Shown here piece by piece: positions 1 through 9,250 of a DNA stretch of 53,471 nt. Source of the stretch: Epilithonimonas bovis DSM 19482 (GTDB lineage Bacteria; Bacteroidota; Bacteroidia; Flavobacteriales; Weeksellaceae). Each line of letters starts with the position of its first letter. The stretch's first letter is position 1. The notes beneath the pieces are model-generated. The model was not told the origin of the DNA and ran no database searches. It saw only the letters and a program-made list of their open reading frames with translations. Location: positions 1 to 53,471 of the forward strand of contig NZ_FTPU01000022.1 in the NCBI RefSeq assembly GCF_900108115.1, given 5' to 3'. Position numbers and translations under genes: made by a program.

Positions 1-220
1 TTTCTTTAAACATTTCCTTGAGCAAAAGCATTCCTGCTATTTTGCGAACCGCAATAGAGGGTCTTCCTTCTTTTGAAAATAAACCCTCGAACTCAGCTTC
101 TATTTTATCCCAAGAAATCTCATGCGCTAATTTTACAAGTGGATGATCCATATTAATAAGCTCGGTAAGTCTGGTCTTGAATAAATTTTGCTGTAAATCC
201 TGTTTTATTTTTCCTAACAT
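1..220 (-). CDS. IS5-type transposase, N-terminal part (cut by window edge)
   Basis: The minus strand reads an open frame from an ATG at 220 to the left edge, about 73 residues. It begins MLGKIKQDLQQNLF and contains MDHPLVKLAHEISWD, then FEGLFSKEGRPSIAVRKIAG and MLLLKEM. This is the typical N-terminal (DUF772-like) part of IS5-superfamily transposases, which carry the DDE core further downstream, outside the window. Whether the gene is intact cannot be seen. It lies tail-away from infB, separated by about 300 gene-free bases. Family assignment rests on this N-terminal pattern only. Confidence 0.8.
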   Translation of the reverse strand, partial: MLGKIKQDLQQNLFKTRLTELINMDHPLVKLAHEISWDKIEAEFEGLFSKEGRPSIAVRKIAGMLLLKEMFKE

Positions 221-522
221 TTTGCCACTTTTTATACCCTAAAAATACGATTTTCTGCAATTTTATACAACATTTTTAAGCGAAATTTGATAATAAAATA
301 TTGAATATCAAATCGTTGTATTTATTTTAAGGAATGACTAACTAGACGTCATAACTTAATTTCACACAGTGAAATGTAATATTCTCACTGATAAGGCTGA
401 TTTTACAGATTTTAAATTTAGCATCAGTGTAATTGGAATAATCTGCGAGAATTAAAAATAGTCAGAAATCCTTTTAATAAAGAATATTTGGGATATGAAA
501 ATATCTTATGACCTCTTAAAAT
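221..522. other. gene-free stretch between transposase and infB terminator
   Basis: No open frame of convincing length or coding character is seen on either strand. The stretch is AT-rich and has a short perfect hairpin (TTTCAC-aca-GTGAAA, 360-374). It should contain the promoter and terminal inverted repeat of the IS element, but with the other end of the element outside the window the repeat cannot be identified. Confidence 0.5.
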
Positions 523-557
523 AAAAAAAGGCTGATTAATTAAAACCAGCCTTTTTT
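523..557 (-). terminator. Rho-independent terminator of the rimP-nusA-infB operon
   Basis: A GGCTG/CAGCC stem flanked by A and T runs lies just past the infB stop codon. Read on the minus strand it is AAAAAAGGCTGG, an AT-rich loop, then CAGCCTTTTTTT, a classical intrinsic terminator. The flanking A/T runs also pair, so the stem is effectively about 11 bp. Confidence 0.85.
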
Positions 558-560
558 ATA

Positions 561-3389
561 TTATTTAAGTTTTTTCTTAACGGCTACTTCTTCGTAAACC
601 TCAAGAATGTCACCGACTTCTATGTCATTGTAACCTTTCAGGTTAAGACCACATTCGTAGCCTTTGGTAACTTCTTTCACGTCATCCTTATAACGTTTAA
701 GACTTTCTAGCTCGCCGTCAAACTTCACGATACCGTCTCTTAAAAGTCGGATTTTAGAATTTCGGGTCACTTTACCTGTCAATACCATACAACCTGCGAT
801 AGAACCAACTTTGGATATTTTGAAGACCTCACGGATCTCAACATTACCAATCACCTGTTCTTTGATCTCTGGCGATAATAAGCCTTCCATTGCTTCTTTC
901 ACTTCATCGATGGCTTTATAGATTACCGAGTAGGTTCTGATTTCCACCTCTTCTTTATCAGCAATATCTTTGGCATTGACGCTGGCTCTTACGTTGAAAC
1001 CAATTACAATGGCATCGGATGCTGCAGCTAACAGGATGTCGCTCTCAGTAATTTGTCCTACACCTTTATGAAGGATGTTAACCTGGATTTCTTCGGTGGA
1101 TAGCCTTTGCAACTGATCAGCCAATGCTTCTACAGATCCGTCCACATCACCTTTCAGGATAATATTAAGTTCTTTGAAATCTCCCAGTGCGATACGGCGT
1201 CCAATCTCATCCAGGGTAAGATGTTTCTTAGTCCTGATGGATTGTTCTCTTTGCAACTGCTCTCTTTTATTGGCAATGGTCTTAGCCTCTTTTTCATCAG
1301 CAAATACACGGAATTTATCACCCGCTGTTGGCGCCCCGTCTAGACCAAGAATAGTAACCGGGATTGACGGCCCTGCTTTTTCCATGGTTTTTCCACGTTC
1401 ATCCAGCATGGCTTTTACCTTACCGTGATTTTTCCCAGCCAGTACATAATCACCCACAGTTAATGTACCATTCTGCACCAGCATCGTCGCAACATAGCCA
1501 CGTCCTTTGTCAAGGGCTGCTTCTATCACCACACCACTGGCTTGTTTGTTAGGGTTCGCTTTCAGTTCAAGAATCTCTGCTTGAAGAAGTACTTTTTCCA
1601 AAAGAAGGTCAACATTGTTACCAAATTTTGCTGAGATCTCCTGTGCCTGCACATTCCCGCCCCATTCTTCTACAAGAATATTCATGGCAGAAAGTTGTTC
1701 ACGGATTTTATCCGGATTGGCACTCGGTTTATCCACTTTGTTGATGGCGATAATCATTGGTACACCCGCTGCCTGAGCGTGGGCGATGGCTTCTTTGGTT
1801 TGTGGCATGACATCATCATCGGCTGCTACAACAATAATGGCAATATCGGTAACCTGTGCACCTCTTGCTCTCATTGCGGTAAAGGCCTCGTGACCCGGTG
1901 TATCCAGGAAGGTGATGCGCTGTCCGTTTTCCAGCTTCACGTTATAGGCACCAATGTGCTGCGTAATCCCTCCGGATTCTCCGGCGATAACGTTTGTTTT
2001 TCTGATATAATCGAGTAGGGATGTTTTACCGTGGTCTACGTGTCCCATTACGGTCACGATAGGTGCTCTTGGCAACAAATCTTCCTCAGCATCTGGTTCT
2101 TCTTCTGTTGCGGCTTCCTCGATGTCGGCATCTGAGAACTCGATTTTGTAACCAAATTCGTCGGCAACCAATGTTAATGTATCGGCTTCCAGACGTTGGT
2201 TCATGGTTACCATAACACCAAGAGAGAAACACGCGGAGATTACTTCGGTAGGACTTACATCCATTAGTGATGCCAGTTCGGTTACGGTAATAAACTCCGT
2301 TACCTTAAGTGTTGTATCCTGTGCATCTCTTTCCTGTTGTAGCTCGTCCTGCTCTCTTCTCCAGGTTCTTTTTTCTTTTCTGTGTTTAGACCCTTTGGAC
2401 TTACCACCTTTGTTGGTTAATTTTTCCAGCGTTTCTTTGATCTGGTTTTTAACCTGCTCGTCGGTAAGTTCTACCGGCATTACACGGGCCTGGCCTGGTC
2501 TGTTGCCACCACGGTTATTACCGCCGCCACGGTTGTTGTTGTTACCGCCACGGTTGTTACCACCCTGGCCTTGCGGACGGTTGTTATTTTGATTACCCTG
2601 GCCTGGTCTATTGCCCTGCTGATTGTTATTTTGTCCGGCAGTATTTTGTCCCGGGGTATCTTTTGTAATACGTTTTCTCTTCTTTTTGGCCGCGTTGGCG
2701 TTGGACGAAGATTTTGGTTTGTTAAACTGAGAAAGGTCTACAGTTTGTTTCAGGATTTTTGGGCCGTCTAATTTTTGATAAACAGTCTCAATCTTCTGTG
2801 GTTCATCAGATACCGGAGCAGATGTTTCCTTTGGCGCAGCCTCCTCTGCCTTTACTTCGGCTTTCACTTCAGGTTTTGCAGGTTCCGGAGCCGGCGCTTT
2901 AGGTTCCTCCTCTTTTGTTTTTGGAGCAGGTTTTGATCTGCCGGTTTCCAGTTTGGACAAGTCTATCTTGTCCAGAACTTTAAACTCCTGCTTCTCTTCT
3001 TTTTTGATAACTTCCGGCTCTTGTACCTTTGCCTCTTCTTTGGCAGGGGCGGCAGGAGCTTCCTCAGCAGGCTTGTTGGTGCTAAGGTCGATTTTACCTA
3101 AAACTTTAGGCTCAGAAGTAACGTTTGCTTTGGCTCTTATAACCTCAGGGGCTTTTTCTTCGATTGCTAATTTTTCTTCAGGAACTTTAGAAATCACCAC
3201 CTCATGAGAAGCTTTTCTCTGTTCGCCATCCTTTCGGAATTCAGCTTCTAATGCAGAAAATGCCTGTTCTTCCAATAGAGCGTTAGGATTACTGTCCACT
3301 TCTATACCTTTACCCTGCAGATATTCTACAGCTCTCGGGATAGAGATGTTTAGTTCTTTAACGGCTTTATTTAATCTTATTTTTGGCAT
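561..3389 (-). CDS. infB: translation initiation factor IF-2
   Basis: IF-2 is the GTPase that brings initiator fMet-tRNA to the 30S subunit and promotes subunit joining. The 942-residue product has an IF2_N domain at 1-50, a long disordered charged region at about 60-345, a second IF2_N-like domain at about 362-420 and the G domain from about 440. G1 is GHVDHGKT (449-456), followed by DTPGHEAF and NKVDKP. The beta-barrel domains and the IF-2-specific C-terminal domain follow. The disordered region contains three copies of a K(V/I)LxKIDLS-like motif (94-103, 136-145, 210-220) and an RG/NQ-rich tract (246-300). Such extensions are usual in Bacteroidota IF-2. It is the last gene of the rimP-nusA-infB operon and is followed by a strong terminator. 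Confidence 0.98.
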   Translation of the reverse strand: MPKIRLNKAVKELNISIPRAVEYLQGKGIEVDSNPNALLEEQAFSALEAEFRKDGEQRKASHEVVISKVPEEKLAIEEKAPEVIRAKANVTSEPKVLGKIDLSTNKPAEEAPAAPAKEEAKVQEPEVIKKEEKQEFKVLDKIDLSKLETGRSKPAPKTKEEEPKAPAPEPAKPEVKAEVKAEEAAPKETSAPVSDEPQKIETVYQKLDGPKILKQTVDLSQFNKPKSSSNANAAKKKRKRITKDTPGQNTAGQNNNQQGNRPGQGNQNNNRPQGQGGNNRGGNNNNRGGGNNRGGNRPGQARVMPVELTDEQVKNQIKETLEKLTNKGGKSKGSKHRKEKRTWRREQDELQQERDAQDTTLKVTEFITVTELASLMDVSPTEVISACFSLGVMVTMNQRLEADTLTLVADEFGYKIEFSDADIEEAATEEEPDAEEDLLPRAPIVTVMGHVDHGKTSLLDYIRKTNVIAGESGGITQHIGAYNVKLENGQRITFLDTPGHEAFTAMRARGAQVTDIAIIVVAADDDVMPQTKEAIAHAQAAGVPMIIAINKVDKPSANPDKIREQLSAMNILVEEWGGNVQAQEISAKFGNNVDLLLEKVLLQAEILELKANPNKQASGVVIEAALDKGRGYVATMLVQNGTLTVGDYVLAGKNHGKVKAMLDERGKTMEKAGPSIPVTILGLDGAPTAGDKFRVFADEKEAKTIANKREQLQREQSIRTKKHLTLDEIGRRIALGDFKELNIILKGDVDGSVEALADQLQRLSTEEIQVNILHKGVGQITESDILLAAASDAIVIGFNVRASVNAKDIADKEEVEIRTYSVIYKAIDEVKEAMEGLLSPEIKEQVIGNVEIREVFKISKVGSIAGCMVLTGKVTRNSKIRLLRDGIVKFDGELESLKRYKDDVKEVTKGYECGLNLKGYNDIEVGDILEVYEEVAVKKKLK

Positions 3390-3497
3390 AAATATTAATT
3401 TGCTTTTGGCTTTAGCGTTTTAAGCTTACAGCTTTATTTTTCTTTTTATTAAATTTAAATTATTTCTTACTGAGACCCGGGAGCTAGCCAGGTTCCA

Positions 3498-4733
3498 TTA
3501 TCCTTCCAGTTCTTCTCGTAAAATGTTTTTGACCTCTGTGATGGTTTCTTCCTCCAGGTCTACAATGTTCAGTAGGGCTTCTGTGTCTTTGTCCAGGACA
3601 CTTCTTGCAGTATTCAGGCCAACCTTTTTGAATTCATCGATAATCCATGATTCAATTTCATCAGCAAATTCTACCAGTTCTACATCATCATCTTCAGAAG
3701 TTTCTCTATAAACATCAATCTCATAACCTGTCAGCCATGATGCCAGTTTGATATTCTGCCCCTGTTTACCAATTACTTTGGAGATCTCGTCCACCGGGGT
3801 ATATACCAGGGCATAGTTGCTGTCCTGATTGATTTCTATTTTATTGATGGTAATATTTCCTAAAGCTCTTTTGACAAGGATTTCAGGATTTTTGGACCAT
3901 TGGATCACATCGATATTTTCATTTCTCAATTCGCGTACCACACCGTGGATTCTGGATCCCTTCACACCCACACATGCACCAACAGGGTCAATCCTGTCAT
4001 CATAAGCATCTACGGCGATTTTCGCTTTCTCACCCGGGATTCTCACCACTTTTTTAAGGATAATGGTGCCATCCTGGATTTCCGGAATTTCAAGTTCCAG
4101 TAATTCTTCAAGGAATTTTGGTGCCGTTCTCGATACAATGATCTGAGGTTTTGATCCGCGGAAGTCAACACTTTCTACAATCGCTCTTACACTGTCGCCT
4201 TTTTTGAAAAAGTCAGACGGGATTTGGTTTTCCTTTGGCAGGATAAACTCGTTGCCTTCGTCATCTAGCAAGATCACATGTTTGTGACGGATGTGGTGCA
4301 CCTCGCCAATCACAAGCTCGCCGATCCGGTCCCGGAACTGCTCGTACAATGAAGCGTTGAAGTGTTCCTGGATTTTTGTAGCCAATATTTGTTTAAGAGT
4401 CAATATGCTTCTTCTGCCTAATTTAGCCACCGGAATCTCCTGCGTATATTCTTCACCTACTTCAAAGGTGGGATCTATTTTTCTTACTTCGGAGATCTCA
4501 ATCTCAAGATCGTCATCTTCGGACATCTCATCCTCTACAATCACTTTATTAAGGAAGATTTGGAAATCCCCTTTGTCAGGATTTACAATAACATCAAAAT
4601 GGTCGTCAGAATCATATCGTTTTCTGAGAAGCGTCTTAAGAGCGTCTTCTATAATCGCCATCAGATCTATCTTGCTGATATTCTTTATTTCTTTAAAATC
4701 ACCAAAGGCTTCTATTAAAGCTAAATTATCCAT
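3498..4733 (-). CDS. nusA: transcription termination/antitermination factor NusA
   Basis: NusA binds RNA polymerase and nascent RNA and modulates pausing, termination and antitermination. The 411-residue product starts with the NusA N-terminal domain (MDNLALIEAFGDFKEIKN). It then has an S1 domain at about 137-195 and two KH domains. KH1 carries VGACVGVKGSRIHGVVREL and KH2 carries VIGKQGQNIKLASWLTGYE. The gamma-proteobacterial C-terminal acidic repeats are missing, which is normal in this phylum. It sits between rimP and infB, the classical order in bacteria, with 108 bp to infB and 69 bp from rimP. Confidence 0.97.
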   Translation of the reverse strand: MDNLALIEAFGDFKEIKNISKIDLMAIIEDALKTLLRKRYDSDDHFDVIVNPDKGDFQIFLNKVIVEDEMSEDDDLEIEISEVRKIDPTFEVGEEYTQEIPVAKLGRRSILTLKQILATKIQEHFNASLYEQFRDRIGELVIGEVHHIRHKHVILLDDEGNEFILPKENQIPSDFFKKGDSVRAIVESVDFRGSKPQIIVSRTAPKFLEELLELEIPEIQDGTIILKKVVRIPGEKAKIAVDAYDDRIDPVGACVGVKGSRIHGVVRELRNENIDVIQWSKNPEILVKRALGNITINKIEINQDSNYALVYTPVDEISKVIGKQGQNIKLASWLTGYEIDVYRETSEDDDVELVEFADEIESWIIDEFKKVGLNTARSVLDKDTEALLNIVDLEEETITEVKNILREELEG

Positions 4734-4802
4734 GTCTAAATTTATAAATGATAAATGATGAATGATAACCGATCTTTTACAATCTTATCCAATCACCTTA
4801 TG

Positions 4803-5270
4803 TTAAAATTTTATTACTACTAATGCTTTATTAATCTCGGTATAAGGGATTTCTCTTTTCTCTACAACATCTTCTTTGCCTTTACCAATCAGTTTTGGTC
4901 TTCTGTACTCCAGTTTGATCACGATTTTATCCTCATCAACGGTGATGAGCTCGCCTTCAATTTTTGAAGAGTCCTGCAAAACAACCTCAATTTCACGGCC
5001 AATATTTTTCCTGAACTGTCGTGGTGACTCAAGCGGTTCGCTAAGGCCGGCCGACATGACCTGTACACTGAAATCATGTGCCTCACGGTCCATATTAAAT
5101 TCTATGGCCCGGCTGGCATCCAGGCAGTCCTGAAGGGTTACACCATTATCGCCGTCCAAAATCACCGTGATATCCGATGATGCAGAAATCTTGAGTTCTA
5201 CCAAAAAAAGGTCAGGCCTCGTTTCAAGAAATTCGTTGATAAGACGGCTAACTTCTGTTTTAAAATCCAT
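4803..5270 (-). CDS. rimP: ribosome maturation factor RimP
   Basis: RimP is needed for 30S subunit maturation. The 155-residue product from the ATG at 5270 (MDFKTEVSRLINEFLE) has the usual RimP length. It shows the N-terminal alpha/beta domain with VILDGDNGVTLQDCLDASRAI, the SxGLSEPL segment followed by a basic patch (FRKNIGREIEVVLQ), and a C-terminal Sm-like barrel. The open frame extends 39 codons further upstream, but that extension overlaps the promoter region and does not look like RimP, so the internal ATG is chosen. It is the first gene of the rimP-nusA-infB operon. Confidence 0.95.
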   Translation of the reverse strand: MDFKTEVSRLINEFLETRPDLFLVELKISASSDITVILDGDNGVTLQDCLDASRAIEFNMDREAHDFSVQVMSAGLSEPLESPRQFRKNIGREIEVVLQDSSKIEGELITVDEDKIVIKLEYRRPKLIGKGKEDVVEKREIPYTEINKALVVIKF

Positions 5271-5348
5271 ACTTAAAATCCTCAGATTACATCTACGAAA
5301 AAAGGCATTTCTTGCGAAAGCCTTCCCATTTTTCCCGTAAATCTTTTG

Positions 5349-5379
5349 CAAAGATAAGAGATTATTCTTTAATATGCAA
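5349..5379 (-). promoter_or_regulatory. candidate sigma-A promoter of rimP-nusA-infB
   Basis: On the minus strand TATCTTTG (5349-5356) matches the Bacteroidota -7 consensus TAnnTTTG. A TTG (5377-5379) lies 20 bp upstream, at the spacing expected for the -33 element. It is about 80 bp upstream of the rimP start. Confidence 0.6.
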
Positions 5380-5423
5380 GAAACCAATATTTTCTGTTGG
5401 CAGGACGTGAAGTAAATTTTTCT

Positions 5424-5431
5424 TATTTTTG
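5424..5431 (+). promoter_or_regulatory. candidate -7 element for the polysaccharide operon (ugd)
   Basis: TATTTTTG matches TAnnTTTG and lies 24 bp upstream of the ugd GTG start. A TTG at 5397-5399 could serve as -33, though the 24 bp spacer is a little long. Together with the rimP promoter it makes this 185-bp gap a divergent promoter region. Confidence 0.5.
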
Positions 5432-5455
5432 CCTCAATTTTAAAAACTATTCTTT

Positions 5456-6766
5456 GTGAATATTACAATTGTTGGCACAGGCTACGTTGGGCTGGTTACA
5501 GGAACAGCTCTTGCGGAAATGGGGAACTCTGTTTTCTGTGTAGATATCGATGAAAAAAAGGTAGAAGGGATGAAGAATGGTGTCGTCCCAATCTACGAAC
5601 CAGGGCTGGAAGAGATGTTTCTTAGGAACATCCAGGCCAACAGGCTTCATTTTACTACCAATCTCAAAGAGGCGCTGGAGAAAAGCGAAGTTATTTTCCT
5701 GGCATTGCCTACACCGCCGGGTGAGGACGGGTCTGCGGATCTGTCTTATGTCCTGAAAGTTGCCAATGATATCGGAGACCTGCTCACAGATTACAAGGTT
5801 ATTGTTAACAAAAGTACCGTTCCGGTGGGGACAGCGGATTTGGTGAGGGAAACCATCGCTGCAAAAACTGAAGTAGCTTTTGATGTGGTATCCAATCCAG
5901 AATTTTTGCGGGAGGGTTTTGCAGTAGAAGACTGCATGAATCCCAGCAGGGTCATTATTGGGACTTCTTCCGATAAAGCCAAAGGCATCATGGCAAAATT
6001 GTATCAGCCGTTCACTAATATCGGGGTTCCTATTATTAATATGGATGAGCGCTCTTCTGAATTAACGAAGTATGCTGCCAACTCCTTCCTGGCTGTTAAG
6101 ATTACATTTATGAACGAGATTGCTAACTTTTGTGAAAAAGTAGGGGCCGATGTAGATCTCGTAAGGTTGGGCATGGGAAGCGATGACAGGATTGGCCATC
6201 GGTTTCTTTTCCCGGGCATTGGTTACGGCGGAAGCTGTTTCCCGAAAGATGTTAAGGCTTTGCTGAACAGCGGCCGTCATGAAGGTTATGAATTCCAGCT
6301 TTTGGATGCGACAGAGAGTGTCAACAAAAATCAAAAAGTGATTTTGGTTCCTGAGATGGAACAGTATTTTGGAGGTAGCCTTCAGGGTAAAAAGATTGCA
6401 GTGTGGGGACTGGCGTTCAAAGCCAATACCGATGATATCCGCGAAGCATCTTCTCTGGATAATATCAGCCTGCTGTTGGAAAAGGGTGCTGAGGTGGTTG
6501 CTTATGACAACATTGCAGAAGCTAATGTGAGGAAGATTTTTGGTGATAAAATTACTTACGCCAAAGATATGTATGCGGCACTGGATCATGCTGATGCGCT
6601 TCTTATTGCTACAGAATGGCCGGAATTCAAAAATCCGAATTTTACGCTGATGGCAGAAAAAATGAATAACAAAGCCATTTTTGACGGCAGAAATATGTTC
6701 CCGCTGGAACTGGCAGAGCAACATCATTTCTATTATAAAAGTATAGGCAGAAAACTGGTAAAATAA
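5456..6766 (+). CDS. ugd: UDP-glucose 6-dehydrogenase
   Basis: It oxidises UDP-glucose to UDP-glucuronate with two NAD+, giving an acidic sugar donor for surface glycans. The 436-residue product has the N-terminal Rossmann motif GTGYVGLVTG (residues 7-16) and NKSTVPVGT. The catalytic segment GYGGSCFPKD has its cysteine at residue 261, and AVWGLAFKANTDDIREA marks the C-terminal UDP-binding domain. The start is GTG at 5456, directly after a TATTTTTG promoter box; no upstream ATG is available. It is the first gene of the long plus-strand polysaccharide locus, 14 bp from rfbB. A UDP-ManNAc dehydrogenase is less likely because the active-site block is that of the UDP-glucose enzyme. Confidence 0.93.
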   Translation: MNITIVGTGYVGLVTGTALAEMGNSVFCVDIDEKKVEGMKNGVVPIYEPGLEEMFLRNIQANRLHFTTNLKEALEKSEVIFLALPTPPGEDGSADLSYVLKVANDIGDLLTDYKVIVNKSTVPVGTADLVRETIAAKTEVAFDVVSNPEFLREGFAVEDCMNPSRVIIGTSSDKAKGIMAKLYQPFTNIGVPIINMDERSSELTKYAANSFLAVKITFMNEIANFCEKVGADVDLVRLGMGSDDRIGHRFLFPGIGYGGSCFPKDVKALLNSGRHEGYEFQLLDATESVNKNQKVILVPEMEQYFGGSLQGKKIAVWGLAFKANTDDIREASSLDNISLLLEKGAEVVAYDNIAEANVRKIFGDKITYAKDMYAALDHADALLIATEWPEFKNPNFTLMAEKMNNKAIFDGRNMFPLELAEQHHFYYKSIGRKLVK

Positions 6767-6780
6767 CCATAAATAAGAAG

Positions 6781-7860
6781 ATGAAAAATATTATCATTAC
6801 CGGAGGTGCCGGTTTTATAGGATCCCACGTGGTAAGGGAGTTTGTAAAGAACAATCCCAATACGACTATTATTAACCTGGATGCACTAACATACGCCGGG
6901 AATCTCGAAAATCTAAAGGATATCGAAAACGAACCTAATTATGTTTTCGAAAAAGCAGATATTACAAAACCTGAAGAATTAAGAAAGGTATTCGAAAAAT
7001 ACCATCCGGATGCGGTGGTACATTTGGCTGCGGAAAGCCATGTGGACAGAAGTATTACAGATCCCAACGCGTTCATCAATACCAATGTCAACGGAACGGC
7101 TAATCTTTTGAATCTTTGCAAGGAGTTCTGGACACTGAACCCGGATCATACCCACGGGAGATTCCCGAATGAGAAAAGAACCAACCTTTTCTACCACGTT
7201 TCTACAGATGAAGTCTATGGTAGTTTGGGAGAGACAGGCTTTTTCCTGGAGACAACAGCTTATGATCCTCAGTCCCCATATTCCGCCTCCAAAGCGGCAT
7301 CTGACCATTTGGTAAGAGCTTATGGTAACACATACGGGATGCCATTCATCGTTTCCAATTGCTCTAACAATTATGGGCCGAACCATTTCCCAGAAAAGCT
7401 CATCCCACTTTGTATTTCTAATATCCTTAACGAAAAACCATTGCCAATCTATGGTGACGGGAAGTATACAAGAGACTGGCTGTATGTGATTGACCATGCC
7501 AGAGCGATCCATCAGATCTTCAACGAGGCCAAAACCGGAGAAACCTACAATATTGGTGGTTTTAACGAATGGCAGAATATTGATTTGGTAAAAGAACTCA
7601 TCAAACAGCTGGATGCCAAATTAGGTAAACCGGAAGGTTATTCAGAAAAATTGATTACTTACGTTAAAGACAGACCTGGGCACGACAAGCGCTACGCCAT
7701 CGATGCGACAAAACTGAATAAAGATCTGGGCTGGAAACCGTCCGTGACTTTTGAAGAAGGTCTTGGCAAAACTATAGACTGGTATCTGGATAACAAAGAA
7801 TGGCTGGAACACGTTACCAGCGGAGATTATCAGAAGTATTATAACAAACAATATCATTAA
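6781..7860 (+). CDS. rfbB: dTDP-glucose 4,6-dehydratase
   Basis: It converts dTDP-glucose to dTDP-4-keto-6-deoxyglucose, the branch point to dTDP-rhamnose and to amino-deoxy sugars. The 359-residue short-chain dehydrogenase has the NAD+ motif GGAGFIGS (residues 8-15), AAESHVDRSI, and STDEVYG with the active-site Thr/Asp/Glu. The YxxxK pair is Y167/K171 (YSASK), followed by NCSNNYGP. Length is typical. It belongs with rfbA (8370), but an S23-type four-helix gene lies between them. No rmlC or rmlD is found in the window. Confidence 0.96.
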   Translation: MKNIIITGGAGFIGSHVVREFVKNNPNTTIINLDALTYAGNLENLKDIENEPNYVFEKADITKPEELRKVFEKYHPDAVVHLAAESHVDRSITDPNAFINTNVNGTANLLNLCKEFWTLNPDHTHGRFPNEKRTNLFYHVSTDEVYGSLGETGFFLETTAYDPQSPYSASKAASDHLVRAYGNTYGMPFIVSNCSNNYGPNHFPEKLIPLCISNILNEKPLPIYGDGKYTRDWLYVIDHARAIHQIFNEAKTGETYNIGGFNEWQNIDLVKELIKQLDAKLGKPEGYSEKLITYVKDRPGHDKRYAIDATKLNKDLGWKPSVTFEEGLGKTIDWYLDNKEWLEHVTSGDYQKYYNKQYH

Positions 7861-7867
7861 AAAGTAG

Positions 7868-7891
7868 TTGAGTAGTTTATTGGGTGAGTAT
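7868..7891 (+). repeat. degenerate octamer repeats before the four-helix gene
   Basis: TTGAGTAG, TTTATTGG and GTGAGTAT follow one another and resemble the bottom-strand units TGGATTAG/TGAGTTAG found after the gene (8332-8363). The match is imperfect, so this side is tentative. Confidence 0.3.
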
Positions 7892-7936
7892 GTTTAGTCG
7901 GGAAATTTGATAAACAACTTTATAAATCAAAAAAGT

Positions 7937-8335
7937 ATGGCCTTAGTAAAATATCATAAAGAGCTTAAAGTTTACCAAAATGCGTTTGCTGCTGCCATGC
8001 TCATTTTCGAGATAACAAAAACGTTTCCGCCTGAAGAAAAATATTCTTTAACAGACCAGATTAGAAGGTCTTCCCGATCAGTTTGTGAAAATATTGCTGA
8101 AGGATGGAGAAAAAGAAAATACCCAAAACTATTTGAAAACAAATTGATAGATGCTGACGGAGAGGCTTCAGAAACTCAAAACTGGTTGGACTTTGCTTTA
8201 GCATGCAGGTATATTAATGAAGAGGATTATCAAAATCTTATTACAAAATATAATGAAGTTTTATCAATGCTGACTTCTATGATTATCAATTCAAACCAAT
8301 GGACTTTCTCACAAGCTAAATCGCCCAAAAACTAA
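7937..8335 (+). CDS. four-helix bundle protein (S23 / 23S rRNA intervening-sequence family)
   Basis: The 132-residue product (start at MALVKYHKELK) shows the family hallmark DQIRRSSRSVCENIAEGWRK followed by NKLIDADGEASETQNWLDFA. Members are small helical bundles, structurally like the Avd protein of diversity-generating retroelements. Their function in surface-glycan loci is not known. The frame is open ten codons further upstream, but the internal ATG fits the family start (M-x-KYHKELxVYQ). It splits the rfbB/rfbA pair and is bordered by short octamer repeats, the last of which overlaps its stop codon. This suggests it entered the locus as a separate unit. Confidence 0.85.
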   Translation: MALVKYHKELKVYQNAFAAAMLIFEITKTFPPEEKYSLTDQIRRSSRSVCENIAEGWRKRKYPKLFENKLIDADGEASETQNWLDFALACRYINEEDYQNLITKYNEVLSMLTSMIINSNQWTFSQAKSPKN

Positions 8336-8363
8336 TCCACTAACTCACTAATCCACAAATCCA
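8332..8363 (+). repeat. four tandem 8-bp units (CTAATCCA type)
   Basis: CTAATCCA, CTAACTCA, CTAATCCA and CAAATCCA are directly adjacent. The first unit contains the TAA stop of the four-helix gene and the last ends 6 bp before the rfbA ATG. Confidence 0.75.
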
Positions 8364-8369
8364 TTCAAA

Positions 8370-9230
8370 ATGAAGGGAATAATCCTCGCCGGAGGTTCCG
8401 GAACAAGACTCTACCCGTTAACAATTGCTGTCAGCAAGCAACTGATGCCGGTATACGACAAACCAATGATTTACTACCCGTTATCAACATTGTTGCTGGC
8501 TGGTATCAAAGATATACTGATCATCACAACACCCCATGACCAGGAAGGTTTTATTAAATTGCTGGGTGACGGCTCACAGATCGGCTGTAATATCCAATAC
8601 AAGGTGCAGCCAAGCCCGGATGGGTTGGCACAGGCATTTGTCTTGGGTGATGAATTCATCGGGGATGATGCTGCAGCACTGGTGTTGGGAGATAATATCT
8701 TTTATGGTTCCGGAATGGGAACGTTGCTGAAACATAAAACCAACCCTGATGGCGGTGTGGTATTCGCGTATCATGTGACCGATCCTGAACGCTATGGCGT
8801 GGTAGAATTTGATGACGAATTCAAGGCGCTTTCTATCGAAGAAAAGCCGGTGCATCCCAAATCCAATTATGCAGTACCAGGCTTATATTTCTACGATAAT
8901 GAGGTGGTGGAAATTGCTAAAAATATAAAACCTTCCCCAAGAGGAGAGCTGGAGATTACCGATGTCAACAATGTTTACCTTCAAAAAGGGAAACTGGAAG
9001 TGGGCGTTCTGGATAGGGGTACAGCCTGGCTGGATACGGGAACCTTTGATTCTTTGCATGATGCTTCAGAATTTGTGAGCGTGATTGAAAAAAGACAAGG
9101 TTTCAAGATCGGCTGCATCGAAGAGATTGCCTGGCGCAATGGTTTCATTGGTGAAGAAAAACTGCTGGAAACGGCAGGCAAATATGGTAAAAGCGGCTAC
9201 GGCGCTTATCTGAAAAACCTGATAAAGTAA
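8370..9230 (+). CDS. rfbA: glucose-1-phosphate thymidylyltransferase
   Basis: It makes dTDP-glucose from dTTP and glucose 1-phosphate, the substrate of RfbB. The 286-residue protein has the nucleotidyltransferase signature [13 protein letters not shown] (6-18) and [25 protein letters not shown] follows, with the metal-binding Asp, and then [20 protein letters not shown] and [14 protein letters not shown]. Length and motifs are standard for RmlA. The next gene, wzm, starts 20 bp downstream after a run of A. Confidence 0.96.
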   Translation: MKGIILAGGSGTRLYPLTIAVSKQLMPVYDKPMIYYPLSTLLLAGIKDILIITTPHDQEGFIKLLGDGSQIGCNIQYKVQPSPDGLAQAFVLGDEFIGDDAAALVLGDNIFYGSGMGTLLKHKTNPDGGVVFAYHVTDPERYGVVEFDDEFKALSIEEKPVHPKSNYAVPGLYFYDNEVVEIAKNIKPSPRGELEITDVNNVYLQKGKLEVGVLDRGTAWLDTGTFDSLHDASEFVSVIEKRQGFKIGCIEEIAWRNGFIGEEKLLETAGKYGKSGYGAYLKNLIK

Positions 9231-9250
9231 TTAAAAAAAAAACACAATTG

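Noticed and set aside
2203-2592. A 129-codon plus-strand frame within infB
   Set aside because: It lies opposite the RG/NQ-rich tract of IF-2, and its Pro/Leu-rich sequence is the shadow of that low-complexity region.
5271-5387. Upstream extension of rimP by 39 codons
   Set aside because: It would make RimP longer than family members and covers the probable promoter (TATCTTTG with TTG).
6062-6727. A 221-codon minus-strand frame across ugd
   Set aside because: ugd is a complete, well-conserved gene on the plus strand; the opposite frame has no recognisable family and no promoter.
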